Shown one piece after another: positions 36,401 through 44,814 of a stretch of 64,000 nt of DNA (position 1 is the stretch's first letter; every line of letters starts with the position of its first letter). Both the position numbers and the translations under genes were made by a program. The notes beneath the pieces are model-generated. The model saw nothing but the letters and a program-made list of their open reading frames with translations, was not told the origin of the DNA and searched no databases. Source of the stretch: Hydrotalea sp. Lineage in GTDB: Bacteria; Bacteroidota; Bacteroidia; Chitinophagales; Chitinophagaceae. The stretch is taken from the NCBI GenBank assembly GCA_022402565.1, contig JAKRSC010000028.1, positions 62,001 to 126,000 on the forward strand. Direction: 5' to 3'.

Positions 36401-36994
36401 ATGTTTAAAAAACTACTTTGTATTTCACTAATTGCTTTTGGTGTGTCGTGTAAGAAAACAGTAACACCAGTACCAAATAATCCTACAGAAGAAGTCGAAA
36501 TGGAATATTTACTATTAAATGATCAAGAAGTGAAACCCTTTCAAGATGGAGTTATGATAGATTTGAACAGAGATCAAAAGCCCGATTTGTTATTTTATGT
36601 CATGTTGGTGGGTGATCATATTCAAAAGCAAGATCGTTTTCATTACAATGTTCTTTCTTCTATTCGTACAAGTATATTGGTAAACTCACAGGAGCAAACT
36701 CCCTCTTTTTTAAAAGGAACTACCATTCCAATATCAAATTTCGATGGACATGCCTGGTATCCGGCTTCTGAGATAACTCTAATTGAAAAAAGAGTACATG
36801 AAAATTCATCAATAACATGGCATGGCAACTGGTTAACTGCAGAGAGAGCCTATTTACCGGTCACGCTCTCCATTAACAATCAAGTTCATGGAGGTTGGGT
36901 AGAACTCTCTTCAGATCCTGTAAATGGAAAAATCATTCTCCACAGAGCAGCCATCACTAAAAGGCCAAATAAATTGCCACGTGCAGGAATTTAA
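36401..36994 (+). CDS. Lipoprotein, function unknown
   Basis: 197 residues. The lipobox is AFGVSCKKT (Cys at residue 17). DGVMIDLNRDQKPDLLFYVM resembles an FG-GAP/EF-hand-like Ca-binding loop (D-x-N-x-D-x-x-x-D), and VHGGWVELSSDPVNGKIILHRAAITKRPN is an unusual C-terminal block. No family is recognised with confidence. It precedes the GIN lipoprotein by 71 bases and may share its transcript. Confidence 0.65.
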   Translation: MFKKLLCISLIAFGVSCKKTVTPVPNNPTEEVEMEYLLLNDQEVKPFQDGVMIDLNRDQKPDLLFYVMLVGDHIQKQDRFHYNVLSSIRTSILVNSQEQTPSFLKGTTIPISNFDGHAWYPASEITLIEKRVHENSSITWHGNWLTAERAYLPVTLSINNQVHGGWVELSSDPVNGKIILHRAAITKRPNKLPRAGI

Positions 36995-37065
36995 AATTGG
37001 AATTATAGTTTAAAAAAGGCACTAATTATTACAATACTTTTTTAATAATGTAAAAACAATACAGT

Positions 37066-37743
37066 ATGAAAATAATCAAACATGGATTTTTGAAAATCCG
37101 ATTGTTCATTATAATTATGAGCTCACTTATTCTTACTTCATGCCAAAAAGATGTCATTAAAGGAAGTGGTAATATTATTGAAAAAAATATACCAATAACA
37201 GGGTTTCACTCTGTTGAAACGCATTATGACATTCAAGCAATTCTTACACATGGAACAACCACGAAGGTGGTAGCAAGCGGATATGAAAATATCATGGATT
37301 TGTTAGACTTTCAAGTTATAAATGGTGTATTGCAGTTAAAGTTTAATACAGTATATAACAGAATAAAAAATGCAAATGTGGTTGTTCAAATTACAATGCC
37401 ACAATTAGAAGCCAGTAAAATACACGGATCAGGAAATATAGAAATTAGAAACTTTCGAAAAGTCGGTAATATTGAGCTTGGCATTTTTGGTAGTGGTAAT
37501 ATCATTTTAAGCAACTCAGTGTATTCCAGCGCAAATCTTAGAATAAACGGCAGTGGAAGTATTCATGGTACTGGATTGCAAGTGAATGAGGCACAAGTAA
37601 ATATTGATGGGAGCGGAAACAGCACTATTGCTGTGGTTGATAAGTTAAAAGCTACAATTAATGGAACTGGCCATGTTTATTATATTGGCACTCCCCAACT
37701 TGAAGTTATACAAAATGGCACAGGGCGTGTGAGACCAAGATAA
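37066..37743 (+). CDS. GIN (DUF2807) domain lipoprotein
   Basis: 225 residues with a lipobox (SLILTSCQKD). The mature protein has the typical GIN pattern: GSGNIIEKNIPITGFHSVETHYDIQAIL, then repeated beta rungs GSGNIEIRNF, GSGNIILSNS, GSGSIHGTGL, GSGNSTIAVV, GTGHVYYIG, ending QNGTGRVRPR. The repeats suggest a beta-helix facing the outer membrane or surface. Function is unknown; the family is frequent in Bacteroidota. A terminator at 37793-37827 ends the transcript. Confidence 0.9.
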   Translation: MKIIKHGFLKIRLFIIIMSSLILTSCQKDVIKGSGNIIEKNIPITGFHSVETHYDIQAILTHGTTTKVVASGYENIMDLLDFQVINGVLQLKFNTVYNRIKNANVVVQITMPQLEASKIHGSGNIEIRNFRKVGNIELGIFGSGNIILSNSVYSSANLRINGSGSIHGTGLQVNEAQVNIDGSGNSTIAVVDKLKATINGTGHVYYIGTPQLEVIQNGTGRVRPR

Positions 37744-37792
37744 TTATCTATACGAGTAGTTAACAGCATAATAAACAGGCTTTCCTAATGAT

Positions 37793-37827
37793 AAAAAGCG
37801 GAACAAGCAAATGCTTTTCCGCTTTTT
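37793..37827. terminator. Bidirectional terminator between convergent genes
   Basis: AAAAAGCGGAA (37793-37803) pairs with TTCCGCTTTTT (37817-37827), with a further inner stem AAGC/GCTT around loop AAAT and a bulged C at 37804. A and T tracts flank both sides, so it can end the GIN gene (+) and the gene at 37840 (-). Confidence 0.85.
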
Positions 37828-37839
37828 ATTTATGGATAA

Positions 37840-38322
37840 CTACCCCTTCTTTCTCTTGAAATAAAATCTGGTGATATAAATTCCTTCGCCATCATCTTTA
37901 CCTGCATTGCTTTCAACACCAGCAGTAATGGTAACTAACTCCCAACCTTCCTCTAGCATATAATTCACTTTGCTATTCACTACAGCGTCGTTAGCGGCTA
38001 TATTTTGAAAACGTATGCCACCCAAATTAAAAAAGTTCAAAATTTTGGTCTCTTCAAAATTCTTTACCCGAATTTCATCGCGGTCCGATTTATTGCGAGT
38101 ATTATCATCTTCCGAGCGTACAGAAGCAAATGATTTGTAGTCTCGGCCTTCTAAAGCATGAATAATTCGCGAGCGACCTAACCCGCTAGGTACAATAGAT
38201 TCAACAACAGTAAAAGAAGTGAACTCATATCCTTTTTGTGCCTTAAGCTCATTTACACTAAAAAAAGAAAGTACGCATGCACCCATTATACCAAGTGCAA
38301 GTTTCAGTTTCATAATTTTCAT
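37840..38322 (-). CDS. Secreted protein of unknown function, 160 aa
   Basis: Signal peptide LGIMGACVLSFFSVNELKAQ (cleavage near residue 29). The mature part (YEFTSFTVVESIVPSGLGRSR, RVKNFEETKILNFFNLGGIRF, NYMLEEGWELVTITAGV, IYITRFYFKRKK) looks like a compact alpha/beta domain, with the YMLEEGWELV stretch reminiscent of DUF4177-type proteins. That link is weak. It is monocistronic, divergent from the trans-sulfuration gene, and convergent with the GIN gene through a shared terminator. An alternative start is ATG 38313. Confidence 0.65.
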   Translation of the reverse strand: MKIMKLKLALGIMGACVLSFFSVNELKAQKGYEFTSFTVVESIVPSGLGRSRIIHALEGRDYKSFASVRSEDDNTRNKSDRDEIRVKNFEETKILNFFNLGGIRFQNIAANDAVVNSKVNYMLEEGWELVTITAGVESNAGKDDGEGIYITRFYFKRKKG

Positions 38323-38457
38323 GGTTATGTGTTTTTATGTAAAGTAATTTACAACAACTATGCCAATGCGCCATCACTCGAACCAACTTGTTAAGATATT
38401 CGTAGCCGCTATTATTCTCCCCATCTTTCCGCATCTTTGCAGCCTTAATTGAATTGT

Positions 38458-39603
38458 ATGTCGCACAACCTAGCCACTCTTTGCATCCATGCTGGAATGG
38501 AGCCCGATCCTTCTACAGGCGCAATTATGACGCCCATTTATCAAACTTCTACCTATGTGCAAGAGGCGCCAGCACAGCATAAGGGATTTGAATATGCAAG
38601 AAGCCAAAATCCAACACGACAAGCTTTGGAAACAGCATTGGCAGTTATAGAAAAAGGTAATTATGGTTTGTCTTTTAGCAGCGGTGTGGCGGCAACCGAT
38701 GCGGTGATTAAGTTATTGCAGCCAGGCGATGAAGTGGTAGCCGCTAATGATATGTACGGTGGTACCTATCGCATCTTTACTAAAGTGTTTGAAAAGTTTG
38801 GTATTCGTTTTCGTTTTGTAGATACCACCCAAGTAGAAAATGTTGAAGCAGCGCTTTCTTCAGCTACCAAATTGGTTTGGTTAGAAACACCCACCAATCC
38901 TTTGATGAATATCACTGATATTGCTGCTATAGCCACTATCACAAAAGCCAAAGGTATTTTGCTTTGTGTTGATAATACATTTGCTTCTCCTTACTTACAA
39001 AATCCGCTGGAGCTGGGCGCTGATATTGTCATGCATTCAGCCACCAAATATTTAGGCGGACACAGCGATGTTATTCAGGGAGCATTGATTATGAAGGACG
39101 CGGACCTACGCGAGCGTCTATACTTCATCCAAAAATCTTGCGGGGCAGTACCTGGCCCCCAAGACTGTTTCTTGGTGTTGCGCGGAATAAAAACTTTGCA
39201 TATTCGCATGGAGCGTCATTGTCAGAATGGAGCTATGGTTGCCCACTTTTTACGCAATCATCCGAAGGTTGCAAAAGTGTATTGGCCAGGATTTGAAGAC
39301 CATCCGGGATATGCAATAGCATCTAAACAAATGCGTGGATTTGGCGGCATGATTAGTTTTGAGTTGAAAAATAATAGCGTGGAAGAAGCAAAACGAGTTC
39401 TTTCTTCAACCCACTTGTTTTCTCTGGCAGAAAGCCTAGGAGGCGTTGAAAGTTTGATTAACCACCCCGCTTCTATGACACATGCTTCTATTCCACGAGA
39501 AGAGCGTATAAAAAATGGGTTAAGCGATAGCCTTATTCGCTTGAGTGTGGGCATTGAAGATGCAAATGATTTGATAGCCGATTTGGAGAAGGCAATAGGA
39601 TAA
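38458..39603 (+). CDS. Cystathionine gamma-synthase/lyase family PLP enzyme
   Basis: 381 residues from ATG 38458; a TTG at 38449 would add three residues. Trans-sulfuration signatures include TLCIHAGMEPDPSTGAIMTPIYQTST, YARSQNPTRQALE, SFSSGVAATDAVI, LVWLETPTNP and the PLP lysine in HSATKYLGGHSD (K197). ESLINHPASMTHAS and LIRLSVGIED close the family pattern. It probably acts in methionine/cysteine interconversion. The metB versus mccB/metC choice cannot be made from sequence alone. DUF4442 and TIGR02757 genes follow within a few bases. Confidence 0.93.
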   Translation: MSHNLATLCIHAGMEPDPSTGAIMTPIYQTSTYVQEAPAQHKGFEYARSQNPTRQALETALAVIEKGNYGLSFSSGVAATDAVIKLLQPGDEVVAANDMYGGTYRIFTKVFEKFGIRFRFVDTTQVENVEAALSSATKLVWLETPTNPLMNITDIAAIATITKAKGILLCVDNTFASPYLQNPLELGADIVMHSATKYLGGHSDVIQGALIMKDADLRERLYFIQKSCGAVPGPQDCFLVLRGIKTLHIRMERHCQNGAMVAHFLRNHPKVAKVYWPGFEDHPGYAIASKQMRGFGGMISFELKNNSVEEAKRVLSSTHLFSLAESLGGVESLINHPASMTHASIPREERIKNGLSDSLIRLSVGIEDANDLIADLEKAIG

Positions 39604-39604
39604 C

Positions 39605-40135
39605 ATGCGCCCTAGTTTTTTACAAACACAACTACGCGAGAGTTGGCCAACAAGGAGATATAGATTCCTCATGAATTGTTATCCTATGTTCTTTGGAACA
39701 GGGGGCAGGATTCTTTTTTGGAGTTCCTGTTATCATGAAATTCATGTGCGTCTTCGTCTCAATATGTGGACCTACAACTTAGTCGGTACCATGTTTGGGG
39801 GAAGTATGTTTGCGGCAGCCGACCCCTTCTATATGGTCATGCTGCATCAAATTCTTGGAAAAGATTATGTGGTGTGGGATAAGTCGGCTTCTATTCGTTT
39901 TCGTAAGCCGGGAAGAACCAAACTCTACATGCGTTTTTTACTAGATCCTGCATGGGTGGAAGCGCTCAAAGAAGATGTGCATGCAAACGGTTCTGCTGAA
40001 AGAGTGCTTTCATTAGAGTGGAAAGATGCCAACGGTGTTGTGTACGCAAATATTGAACGAACTTTGTATGTGGCAACAAAAGTGCACTACGAAGCCACTA
40101 AGAAAGATCGACAAAAAGTAAGGTTGAAAGGTTAA
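39605..40135 (+). CDS. DUF4442 (hotdog-fold) protein
   Basis: 176 residues, 1 base after the previous stop. The segment VRLRLNMWTYNLVGTMFGGSMFAAADPFYMVMLHQ is typical of DUF4442, a hotdog-fold family related to acyl-CoA thioesterases. DYVVWDKSASIRFRKPGRTKLYMRF is its second conserved block. No signal peptide is seen. A thioesterase activity is plausible but unproven. It is tightly packed between the PLP enzyme and TIGR02757, suggesting one transcript. Confidence 0.85.
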   Translation: MRPSFLQTQLRESWPTRRYRFLMNCYPMFFGTGGRILFWSSCYHEIHVRLRLNMWTYNLVGTMFGGSMFAAADPFYMVMLHQILGKDYVVWDKSASIRFRKPGRTKLYMRFLLDPAWVEALKEDVHANGSAERVLSLEWKDANGVVYANIERTLYVATKVHYEATKKDRQKVRLKG

Positions 40136-40137
40136 AT

Positions 40138-40911
40138 ATGGAGCCCCATCGTTTACGTACTTTTTTAGATGAAAGGGTTGATCGTTACAATCAAATCGAT
40201 TTTATTGAAGACGATCCTATTTGTATTCCACATCAATATACCCTTCAACAAGACCAAGAAATTGCAGGATTTTTTGCCGCTTTATTTGCATGGGGACATA
40301 GAACCATTATCATCAACAAATGCAAAGAATGGATGCGATTAATGGATGATGCTCCGTATGATTTTGTTTTGAACCATACAGTGTCAGATCTTAAGTCGCT
40401 TGATAAATTTGTGCACCGAACATTCAACAGCACCGACTTATTTTGGATTTTGTATAAGTTACAACAGCATTATAAAGAGCACAACACTTTAGAAGTAGCG
40501 TTTTCACGACATATACAAAAATCAGATCAACATATTGAATCAGCGTTAATAGGATTCAAGCGCCGGATGTTTGCAGATCCAGAACATCCCACAAGAACAA
40601 AAAAGCATATTTCTAGTCCAGAAACAAACAGTCACTGTAAACGCCTGAATATGTTTCTCAGATGGATGGTGCGAAAAGATCAAAAAGGAGTGGATTTTGG
40701 AATTTGGAAACAAATTCAACCCGCTCAACTAATTTGCCCAATTGATGTACATGTTGCCAGGGTGGCGCACCGATTGCAATTATTACAACGAAAACCAATT
40801 GATTGGAAAGCAGCTCTTGAACTCACTGAGTTCTTGAGAAAACTCGATCCACAAGACCCTGTGAAATATGATTTTGCCTTATTTGGTTTAGGAGTTGTTG
40901 AGAAGTTTTAA
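40138..40911 (+). CDS. TIGR02757 family protein (DUF2400)
   Basis: 257 residues, 2 bases after DUF4442. Matches the TIGR02757 pattern: RVDRYNQIDFIEDDPICIPHQY, QEIAGFFAALFAWGHRTIIINKCKEWMRLMDD, a central NSHCKRLNMFLRWMVRKDQKGVDFGIWKQI and PIDVHVARVAHRLQLL. HhH-glycosylase-like residues are suggested by the fold (W-M-V-R..., D-V-H), but activity is unknown. No signal peptide; cytoplasmic. Bacteroidota genomes nearly always carry one copy. Its transcript may end in the 71 bases before the GMC gene. Confidence 0.9.
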   Translation: MEPHRLRTFLDERVDRYNQIDFIEDDPICIPHQYTLQQDQEIAGFFAALFAWGHRTIIINKCKEWMRLMDDAPYDFVLNHTVSDLKSLDKFVHRTFNSTDLFWILYKLQQHYKEHNTLEVAFSRHIQKSDQHIESALIGFKRRMFADPEHPTRTKKHISSPETNSHCKRLNMFLRWMVRKDQKGVDFGIWKQIQPAQLICPIDVHVARVAHRLQLLQRKPIDWKAALELTEFLRKLDPQDPVKYDFALFGLGVVEKF

Positions 40912-40982
40912 AAGTTGTCCTTTTTTTCATTTCCCTAACCTTCAATCCCCTAACTTTAGAATCCTCAAAAACGATTGCTGTT

Positions 40983-42728
40983 ATGGGAGATGTTCAAATT
41001 AAAGTGAACCCAACTGTTTACGATGTGATTATTGTTGGATCGGGTGCGGGCGGAGGTATGGCTGCTCATCAATTGAGTAAAGCCGGCTTAAAAGTATGTC
41101 TCTTAGAAGCCGGCCCCAATTATGATCCGGCTAAAAATATTACACAACTTAAAAATCCCTGGGAAAGTCTGCGCAGAGGCGCGTCCACAAAGTATCGTCC
41201 CTTTGGCGATTTTGATGCTAGCTACTGGGGTTGGGAAATTGATGGAGAGCCGTATACTAAAACTCAGGGAACACAATGGGATTGGTGGCGAGCGCGTATG
41301 TTAGGGGGCAGAACCAACCACTGGGGTAGAATTTCACTGCGCTTCGGCCCAAAAGATTTCAAAAGAAAAAGTATTGATGGTTTGGGCGATGACTGGCCAA
41401 TTGGCTACAACGATATCAAGCCATATTATGATGCTATTGATCGCATGATTGGCATTTTTGGAACGAATGAAGGACTAGAAAATGATCCAGATGGCATTTT
41501 TCTTCCACCACCCAAACCTCGTTTGCATGAGCTCATGATTCGAAGGGCAGCAACGCAGTCGGGTGTAAAAGTCATTCCTTCCCGCTTATCCATCCTCACC
41601 AAACCTCTTCCCAATAACAAAGATCGCGGTGCATGTTTTTATTGCGCTCAGTGCAACAGAGGTTGTATGGTGTATGGCGATTTTTCTTCCTCTTCAGTTT
41701 TAGTGAAACCGGCACTTGCCACTGGCAACGTTGATTTAATTGTGCACGCCATGGCAAGAGAAGTGCTGACGAATAAAGAAGGTGTTGCCACAGGTGTATC
41801 TTATGTTGATAAGCTGAGTTTACAAGAATACCAGGTGAAAGGCCGCGTTGTGGTACTAGCCGCTAGTGCTTGTGAAAGCGCTCGTTTGCTGCTCAATTCC
41901 AAATCCCCTCGCCATCCAAATGGATTGGCAAATAGTAGTGGAGTGGTGGGCAGGTATTTACACGATTCTACCGGAGCCGCTATGGGTGGAGTGATTCCTG
42001 AATTGTTTGGAAGAAAGCGTTATAACGAAGATGGCGTGGGCGGAATGCACGTGTACAGTCCTTGGTGGCTCGACAACAAAAAATTAGACTTCCCTCGAGG
42101 ATATCATATTGAATATTGGGGCGGAATGGGACAGCCTGCGTACGGATTTGGTTTTGGTATGGAAGGGTTGAATGGAAAATACGCTGTTCATGGCAAGCAA
42201 AAGGAAGCGGGTGGTTATGGAGCATCTCTGAAAGAAGATGTACGCTTTTTCTATGGTGCCGGTGTAGGTATGGCGGGTCGTGGAGAAGCCATTCCGCGTT
42301 ATGATAATTACTGTGAAATTGATCCGAATGTGGTAGATCAATATGGTATTCCAGTGTTGCGTTTTAATGTGAAGTGGAGCGATTATGAAATTAAGCAGGC
42401 GAAGCACATGAAGGAAACCTTCAAGGAAATTATGCACCAAATGGGTGCCGTGATTACCTGGGGCGGTAACGATGGTCCTGAAAACAATTATGGTTTAGAA
42501 TCGCCTGGAAAAATTATTCACGAAGCAGGAACGGTGCGTATGGGTAAAAACGCAAAGGACTCTGCATTGAATGAATGGAACCAAGCGCACGACTGTAAGA
42601 ATTTATTTGTGGTAGATGGTGGCGCATTTACAAGTCAGGCCGATAAAAATATTACTTGGACAATTCTTGCATTGAGCATGCGCGCTAGTGAATACATTGT
42701 TCAACAGCTTAAACAAGGAGCTATTTAA
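40983..42728 (+). CDS. GMC oxidoreductase, catalytic subunit of a sugar/glycoside dehydrogenase
   Basis: 581 residues. The FAD fingerprint VGSGAGGGMAAHQLSKAG is at about 16-33, with E51 (LLEAG) binding ribose. The GMC C-terminal motifs HEAGTVRMG and KNITWTILALSMRASEY are present. A cysteine set C218-x2-C-x2-C224-x3-C228 resembles the Fe-S cluster site of FAD glucose dehydrogenases, so electrons may leave by a cluster. There is no signal peptide; the Tat-tagged small subunit at 42740 probably carries it out as a complex. It likely oxidises a sugar hydroxyl, perhaps C3 of glycosides, given the operon. It is the first gene of the operon. Confidence 0.92.
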   Translation: MGDVQIKVNPTVYDVIIVGSGAGGGMAAHQLSKAGLKVCLLEAGPNYDPAKNITQLKNPWESLRRGASTKYRPFGDFDASYWGWEIDGEPYTKTQGTQWDWWRARMLGGRTNHWGRISLRFGPKDFKRKSIDGLGDDWPIGYNDIKPYYDAIDRMIGIFGTNEGLENDPDGIFLPPPKPRLHELMIRRAATQSGVKVIPSRLSILTKPLPNNKDRGACFYCAQCNRGCMVYGDFSSSSVLVKPALATGNVDLIVHAMAREVLTNKEGVATGVSYVDKLSLQEYQVKGRVVVLAASACESARLLLNSKSPRHPNGLANSSGVVGRYLHDSTGAAMGGVIPELFGRKRYNEDGVGGMHVYSPWWLDNKKLDFPRGYHIEYWGGMGQPAYGFGFGMEGLNGKYAVHGKQKEAGGYGASLKEDVRFFYGAGVGMAGRGEAIPRYDNYCEIDPNVVDQYGIPVLRFNVKWSDYEIKQAKHMKETFKEIMHQMGAVITWGGNDGPENNYGLESPGKIIHEAGTVRMGKNAKDSALNEWNQAHDCKNLFVVDGGAFTSQADKNITWTILALSMRASEYIVQQLKQGAI

Positions 42729-42739
42729 AATTTTTTTCT

Positions 42740-43402
42740 ATGAAAAGAAGAGATTCACTCAAAGCCATTGCACTAGGAGCTATTTCTACAGGTTTATTAG
42801 TGGAGGCTTGTGCACCTAAGAAGAAAGATGAAAAAGCAACTGCAGATACTGCTGCCAAAATAGATCGCTTTGCAGAAGAAGCTGCAAATGACGAGCGATT
42901 ACAAAAAGAAATTTTTTTTACTGCGCACGAAATGGCAACTATAACAGTACTGGTAGATATCATTATTCCAAAAGATGAAGTGAGTGGTAGCGCAACAGAA
43001 GCAGGGGTGCCCGACTTTATTGAGTTCATTGTAAAAGATATGCCCTATCACCAAACGCCTATGCGCGGCGGTTTGCGTTGGTTAGATCAGCAATGTTTGC
43101 GCAAATATGAAAAAGCATTTGTGGATTGTACTGCACAGCAAAAAACCGAAATGATAGACGCCATTGCTTACCCTGCGAAAGCTGCTCCCGATATGAAGCA
43201 GGGGGTTTCGTTTTTCAATCTCCTTCGTAACCTAACCGTAACAGGATTTTACACATCTGAAATGGGTGTGAAAGATTTGGGATATATGGGTAACAAACCC
43301 AATCAGTGGAATGGTGTTCCTCAGGAAGTTTTAGATAAATATGGCTTGGCATATTCAGATAAAGATTTGAAAGATTGTATCAGCTTTAATTCACCCGCAT
43401 GA
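42740..43402 (+). CDS. Gluconate 2-dehydrogenase subunit 3 family protein (Tat-exported small subunit)
   Basis: 220 residues. The N-terminus KRRDSLKAIALGAISTGLLVEAC has both a twin-arginine motif and a lipobox-like end (LVEAC), so it is probably Tat-exported and lipid-anchored. The core DIIIPKDEVSGSATEAGVPDFIEFIVKDMP and FFNLLRNLTVTGFYTSEMGVKDLGYMGNKPNQWNGVP are typical of the family. These small subunits escort and support GMC dehydrogenases. The coding region starts 12 bases after the GMC stop and overlaps the next gene by 4 bases. Confidence 0.93.
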   Translation: MKRRDSLKAIALGAISTGLLVEACAPKKKDEKATADTAAKIDRFAEEAANDERLQKEIFFTAHEMATITVLVDIIIPKDEVSGSATEAGVPDFIEFIVKDMPYHQTPMRGGLRWLDQQCLRKYEKAFVDCTAQQKTEMIDAIAYPAKAAPDMKQGVSFFNLLRNLTVTGFYTSEMGVKDLGYMGNKPNQWNGVPQEVLDKYGLAYSDKDLKDCISFNSPA

Positions 43403-44808
43403 GTAACAGAAGAAAATTCATCAAACAAACAGCATTAGCTGCAGCAGGTTGGTACATAGTGCCAAGAAGTGTATTGGGAAAAGGATATGTTCCACCTAGT
43501 GACCAACTTACCATTGCCGCTATTGGCGCAGGTGGTAAAGGGTATGGCGATGTACAAGAGTTTGCAAAGAGTCCCAACATGCGCATAGTATCGTTATGCG
43601 ATGTTGATCACGAACAAGCAGCTGTTGCAAGAAAGAAATTTCCAGAAGCCTCATTTTACGAGGACTTTCGCATGATGTTGGAGAAAGAGAAAAACAACAT
43701 AGATGCTGTGAGTGTTTCTACTCCCGATCACACGCATGCTGTGGCTACATTGGCAGCCATGCAATTGGGCAAACATGTATATGTACAAAAGCCGCTCACA
43801 CATAATATTTACGAAGCAAGAAAGCTAACAGAAGCTGCTAAACAATACAAAGTGGTTACACAAATGGGTAACCAGGGTGGAAGCGGCGATGGTGTGCGTA
43901 AAATGCAGGAGTGGTTCAAAGCCGGACTAATTGGAGATGTACAGAAAGTAGAAGCCTGGACCAATCGCCCTGTATGGCCACAGGGACAAGCAACACCTTC
44001 AGGCAATCATACTGTTCCTGCACATTTGAATTGGGATTTGTGGTTGGGTCCCGCCAGTGAAACAGCCTACAACCCAGCCTATCATCCATTCAACTGGAGA
44101 GGTTGGTGGAATTTCGGAACAGGGGCTTTGGGTGATATGGCTTGTCATATCATGGATCCCATTTATAGAATTCTTCCCATACTCTATCCAAATTCGGTAG
44201 AGTGCAGCGTAGCAACCATATGGAAAGAAATGTGGAACGATAGTCCCAACCCAGATGCTTGTCCTCCTTCATCTATCATTCATCTGAACTATCCTAGAAC
44301 CGATGGCAAAGGACAAATAAAAGTTTCTTGGTACGATGGTGGACTACTTCCTCCTCGTCCAGACGAATTGCTTCCAGAGGAGCCAATGGGCAATTGGGAT
44401 GGAGGCGTTATTTTTCACGGAACAAAAGGAAAAATGATGTGTGGATGTTATGGAGAAAAGCCCACATTGCTGCCAACCTCTAGAATGAAAGAAACCCTTC
44501 CTAAAGAAACTATAGAAAGGGTTCCGGAAGGGCACTATTTGCAGTGGGTAAACGCTTGCATTGCTGGATATGGAAAAAAGAAACTCAGCTCACCATTTGA
44601 ATATGCAGGTCCATTTACAGAAAGCATCTTAATTGCCAACCTTGCAATAAGAAGTTATTTGTTGAAGAATCCAAATTTGAAAGGATGGGGCGATAAATAT
44701 TTGGGGAGAAAGAAATTGTTGTGGGATGCCACAGCTATGAAGGTGACGAATTTTGATGAAGCCAATCAGTTTGTTCGAAGAGAAGCAAGAACAGGCTGGT
44801 CAATATAA
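43399..44808 (+). CDS. Tat-exported Gfo/Idh/MocA family oxidoreductase
   Basis: 469 residues, starting with SNRRKFIKQTALAAAGW, a consensus Tat signal (R-R-x-F-I-K), so it should act in the periplasm. The dinucleotide-binding motif is AIGAGGKGYGD, with the QKPLTHNIYEAR element where most relatives have EKP. FGTGALGDMACHIMDPIYRIL is the conserved C-domain segment. Many exported members carry a tightly bound NAD(H) cofactor and act on glycosides. In this operon a role in 3-keto-sugar oxidation or reduction is inferred. It overlaps the subunit 3 gene by 4 bases. Confidence 0.92.
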   Translation: MSNRRKFIKQTALAAAGWYIVPRSVLGKGYVPPSDQLTIAAIGAGGKGYGDVQEFAKSPNMRIVSLCDVDHEQAAVARKKFPEASFYEDFRMMLEKEKNNIDAVSVSTPDHTHAVATLAAMQLGKHVYVQKPLTHNIYEARKLTEAAKQYKVVTQMGNQGGSGDGVRKMQEWFKAGLIGDVQKVEAWTNRPVWPQGQATPSGNHTVPAHLNWDLWLGPASETAYNPAYHPFNWRGWWNFGTGALGDMACHIMDPIYRILPILYPNSVECSVATIWKEMWNDSPNPDACPPSSIIHLNYPRTDGKGQIKVSWYDGGLLPPRPDELLPEEPMGNWDGGVIFHGTKGKMMCGCYGEKPTLLPTSRMKETLPKETIERVPEGHYLQWVNACIAGYGKKKLSSPFEYAGPFTESILIANLAIRSYLLKNPNLKGWGDKYLGRKKLLWDATAMKVTNFDEANQFVRREARTGWSI

Positions 44809-44814
44809 TGTACT

